A DNA stretch of 64,000 nt from Micromonospora sp. CCTCC AA 2012012 (GTDB lineage: Bacteria; Actinomycetota; Actinomycetes; Mycobacteriales; Micromonosporaceae), in contig NZ_CP159342.1 in assembly GCF_040499845.1 (NCBI RefSeq), positions 4,092,001 to 4,156,000 on the forward strand. The letters run 5' to 3'. The position numbers were made by a program, and so were the translations under genes. The notes beneath the pieces are model-generated. The model was not told where the DNA came from and made no database searches. It was given only the letters and a program-made list of their open reading frames with translations. How positions within the stretch are numbered: position 1 is the first letter of the stretch; every line of letters starts with the position of its first letter. This document shows positions 63,622 to 64,000 of this stretch, in pieces.

Positions 63622-64000
63622 GTGACCTACCTCGCGGCTGATGAGCGCTACGACTCGATGACCTACCGGCGCAGCGGACGCAGCGGGCTGCGCCTGCCGG
63701 CGATCTCCCTCGGGCTGTGGCACAACTTCGGGCCGGACCGGCCGTTCGACCGGCAGCGGGACATCGTCCGACGCGCCTTCGACCTCGGCATCACCCACTT
63801 CGACCTGGCCAACAACTACGGCCCGCCGCCCGGGGCGGCCGAGGAGAACTTCGGCCGGCTGCTCGCGGGCGACCTCAAGCCGTACCGGGACGAGCTGGTG
63901 ATCTCCAGCAAGGCCGGCTACGACATGTGGCTCGGCCCGTACGGCGAGTGGGGCTCCCGCAAGTACCTGATCTCGTCGCTCGACCAGTCGCTGCGCCGGC
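63622..64000 (+). CDS. YghZ-like aldo/keto reductase (cut by right edge)
   Basis: The first 126 residues of an aldo/keto reductase, open to the window end. The N-terminal MTYRRSGRSGLRLPAISLGL, FDLANNYGPPPGAAEENFG with the catalytic Asp and Tyr, and VISSKAGYDMW with the Lys match the YghZ/L-glyceraldehyde 3-phosphate reductase group. GTG 63622 or the ATG 12 codons on could be the start. Divergent from the other aldo/keto reductase gene. Confidence 0.88.
   Translation, partial: MTYLAADERYDSMTYRRSGRSGLRLPAISLGLWHNFGPDRPFDRQRDIVRRAFDLGITHFDLANNYGPPPGAAEENFGRLLAGDLKPYRDELVISSKAGYDMWLGPYGEWGSRKYLISSLDQSLRR

Overview
The window looks like chromosome from a high-GC actinomycete of the Micromonosporaceae, most likely Micromonospora or a close relative. 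The reasons are strong G/C bias at third codon positions from about 15.1 kb onward, frequent GTG starts, ATGA/GTGA translational couplings, and a typical actinomycete gene stock: ECF sigma factor with a DGPF partner, 10-methyl fatty acid genes, PadR-ABC, AraC/GyrI and TipA-like MerR regulators. Genus is inferred from style and gene content, not from a marker gene.

Region 1 (1-14.8 kb, all minus strand) is a foreign-looking, visibly less GC-rich block of six tightly overlapping genes. By architecture and order they match dpdE-dpdF-dpdG-dpdH-dpdI-dpdJ, the restriction half of the Dpd (7-deazaguanine in DNA) system. It encodes three helicase-type ATPases (SNF2/RapA-like DpdE, RecQ-like DpdF, DEAH-box DpdJ with a cysteine cluster), a P-loop protein (DpdH) and two accessory proteins (DpdG, DpdI). 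No modification genes (dpdA/B/C, preQ0 synthesis) are inside the window; dpdJ runs off the left edge. dpdH carries a one-base frameshift at a G run. The block ends at a 0.34-kb non-coding stretch followed by a lipoprotein gene with three lesions.

Region 2 (15.9-33.9 kb) is ordinary chromosome in small operons: PadR-ABC-FtsX; VOC protein; a membrane protein/HTH/quinone-reductase operon headed by a 27-bp inverted repeat; KatE-type catalase; DUF2071; YidD; AraC-GyrI regulator; a GntR/membrane protein operon with twin operators; a phosphotransferase; a PH-like cysteine-rich protein; and gluconate kinase plus gluconate permease.

Region 3 (33.9-34.85 kb) is gene-free. It holds a decamer tandem array with 31 perfect terminal copies, inside a 19-bp perfect inverted repeat.

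Region 4 (34.8-55.5 kb): ABM monooxygenase, TipA-like MerR, membrane protein, GGDEF-EAL protein, secreted GH26 mannanase, methyltransferase, a two-gene unit with a Cas4/RecB-like iron-sulfur nuclease candidate, zinc-ribbon protein, YCII plus ECF42 sigma, VOC, an HTH/SRPBCC pair, the tmsA-tmsB-like pair for 10-methyl branched fatty acids, DUF427, a ricin-type lectin, an MFS transporter and a GATase1-AraC regulator. Many units are separated by perfect GC-rich hairpins.

Region 5 (55.9-64 kb): DinB-like protein, VWA plus MoxR-type AAA ATPase pair, a NarL-type two-component system, hemerythrin, an aldo/keto reductase, and the start of a YghZ-like reductase cut by the right edge. No tRNA, rRNA, CRISPR array or insertion sequence was recognised.
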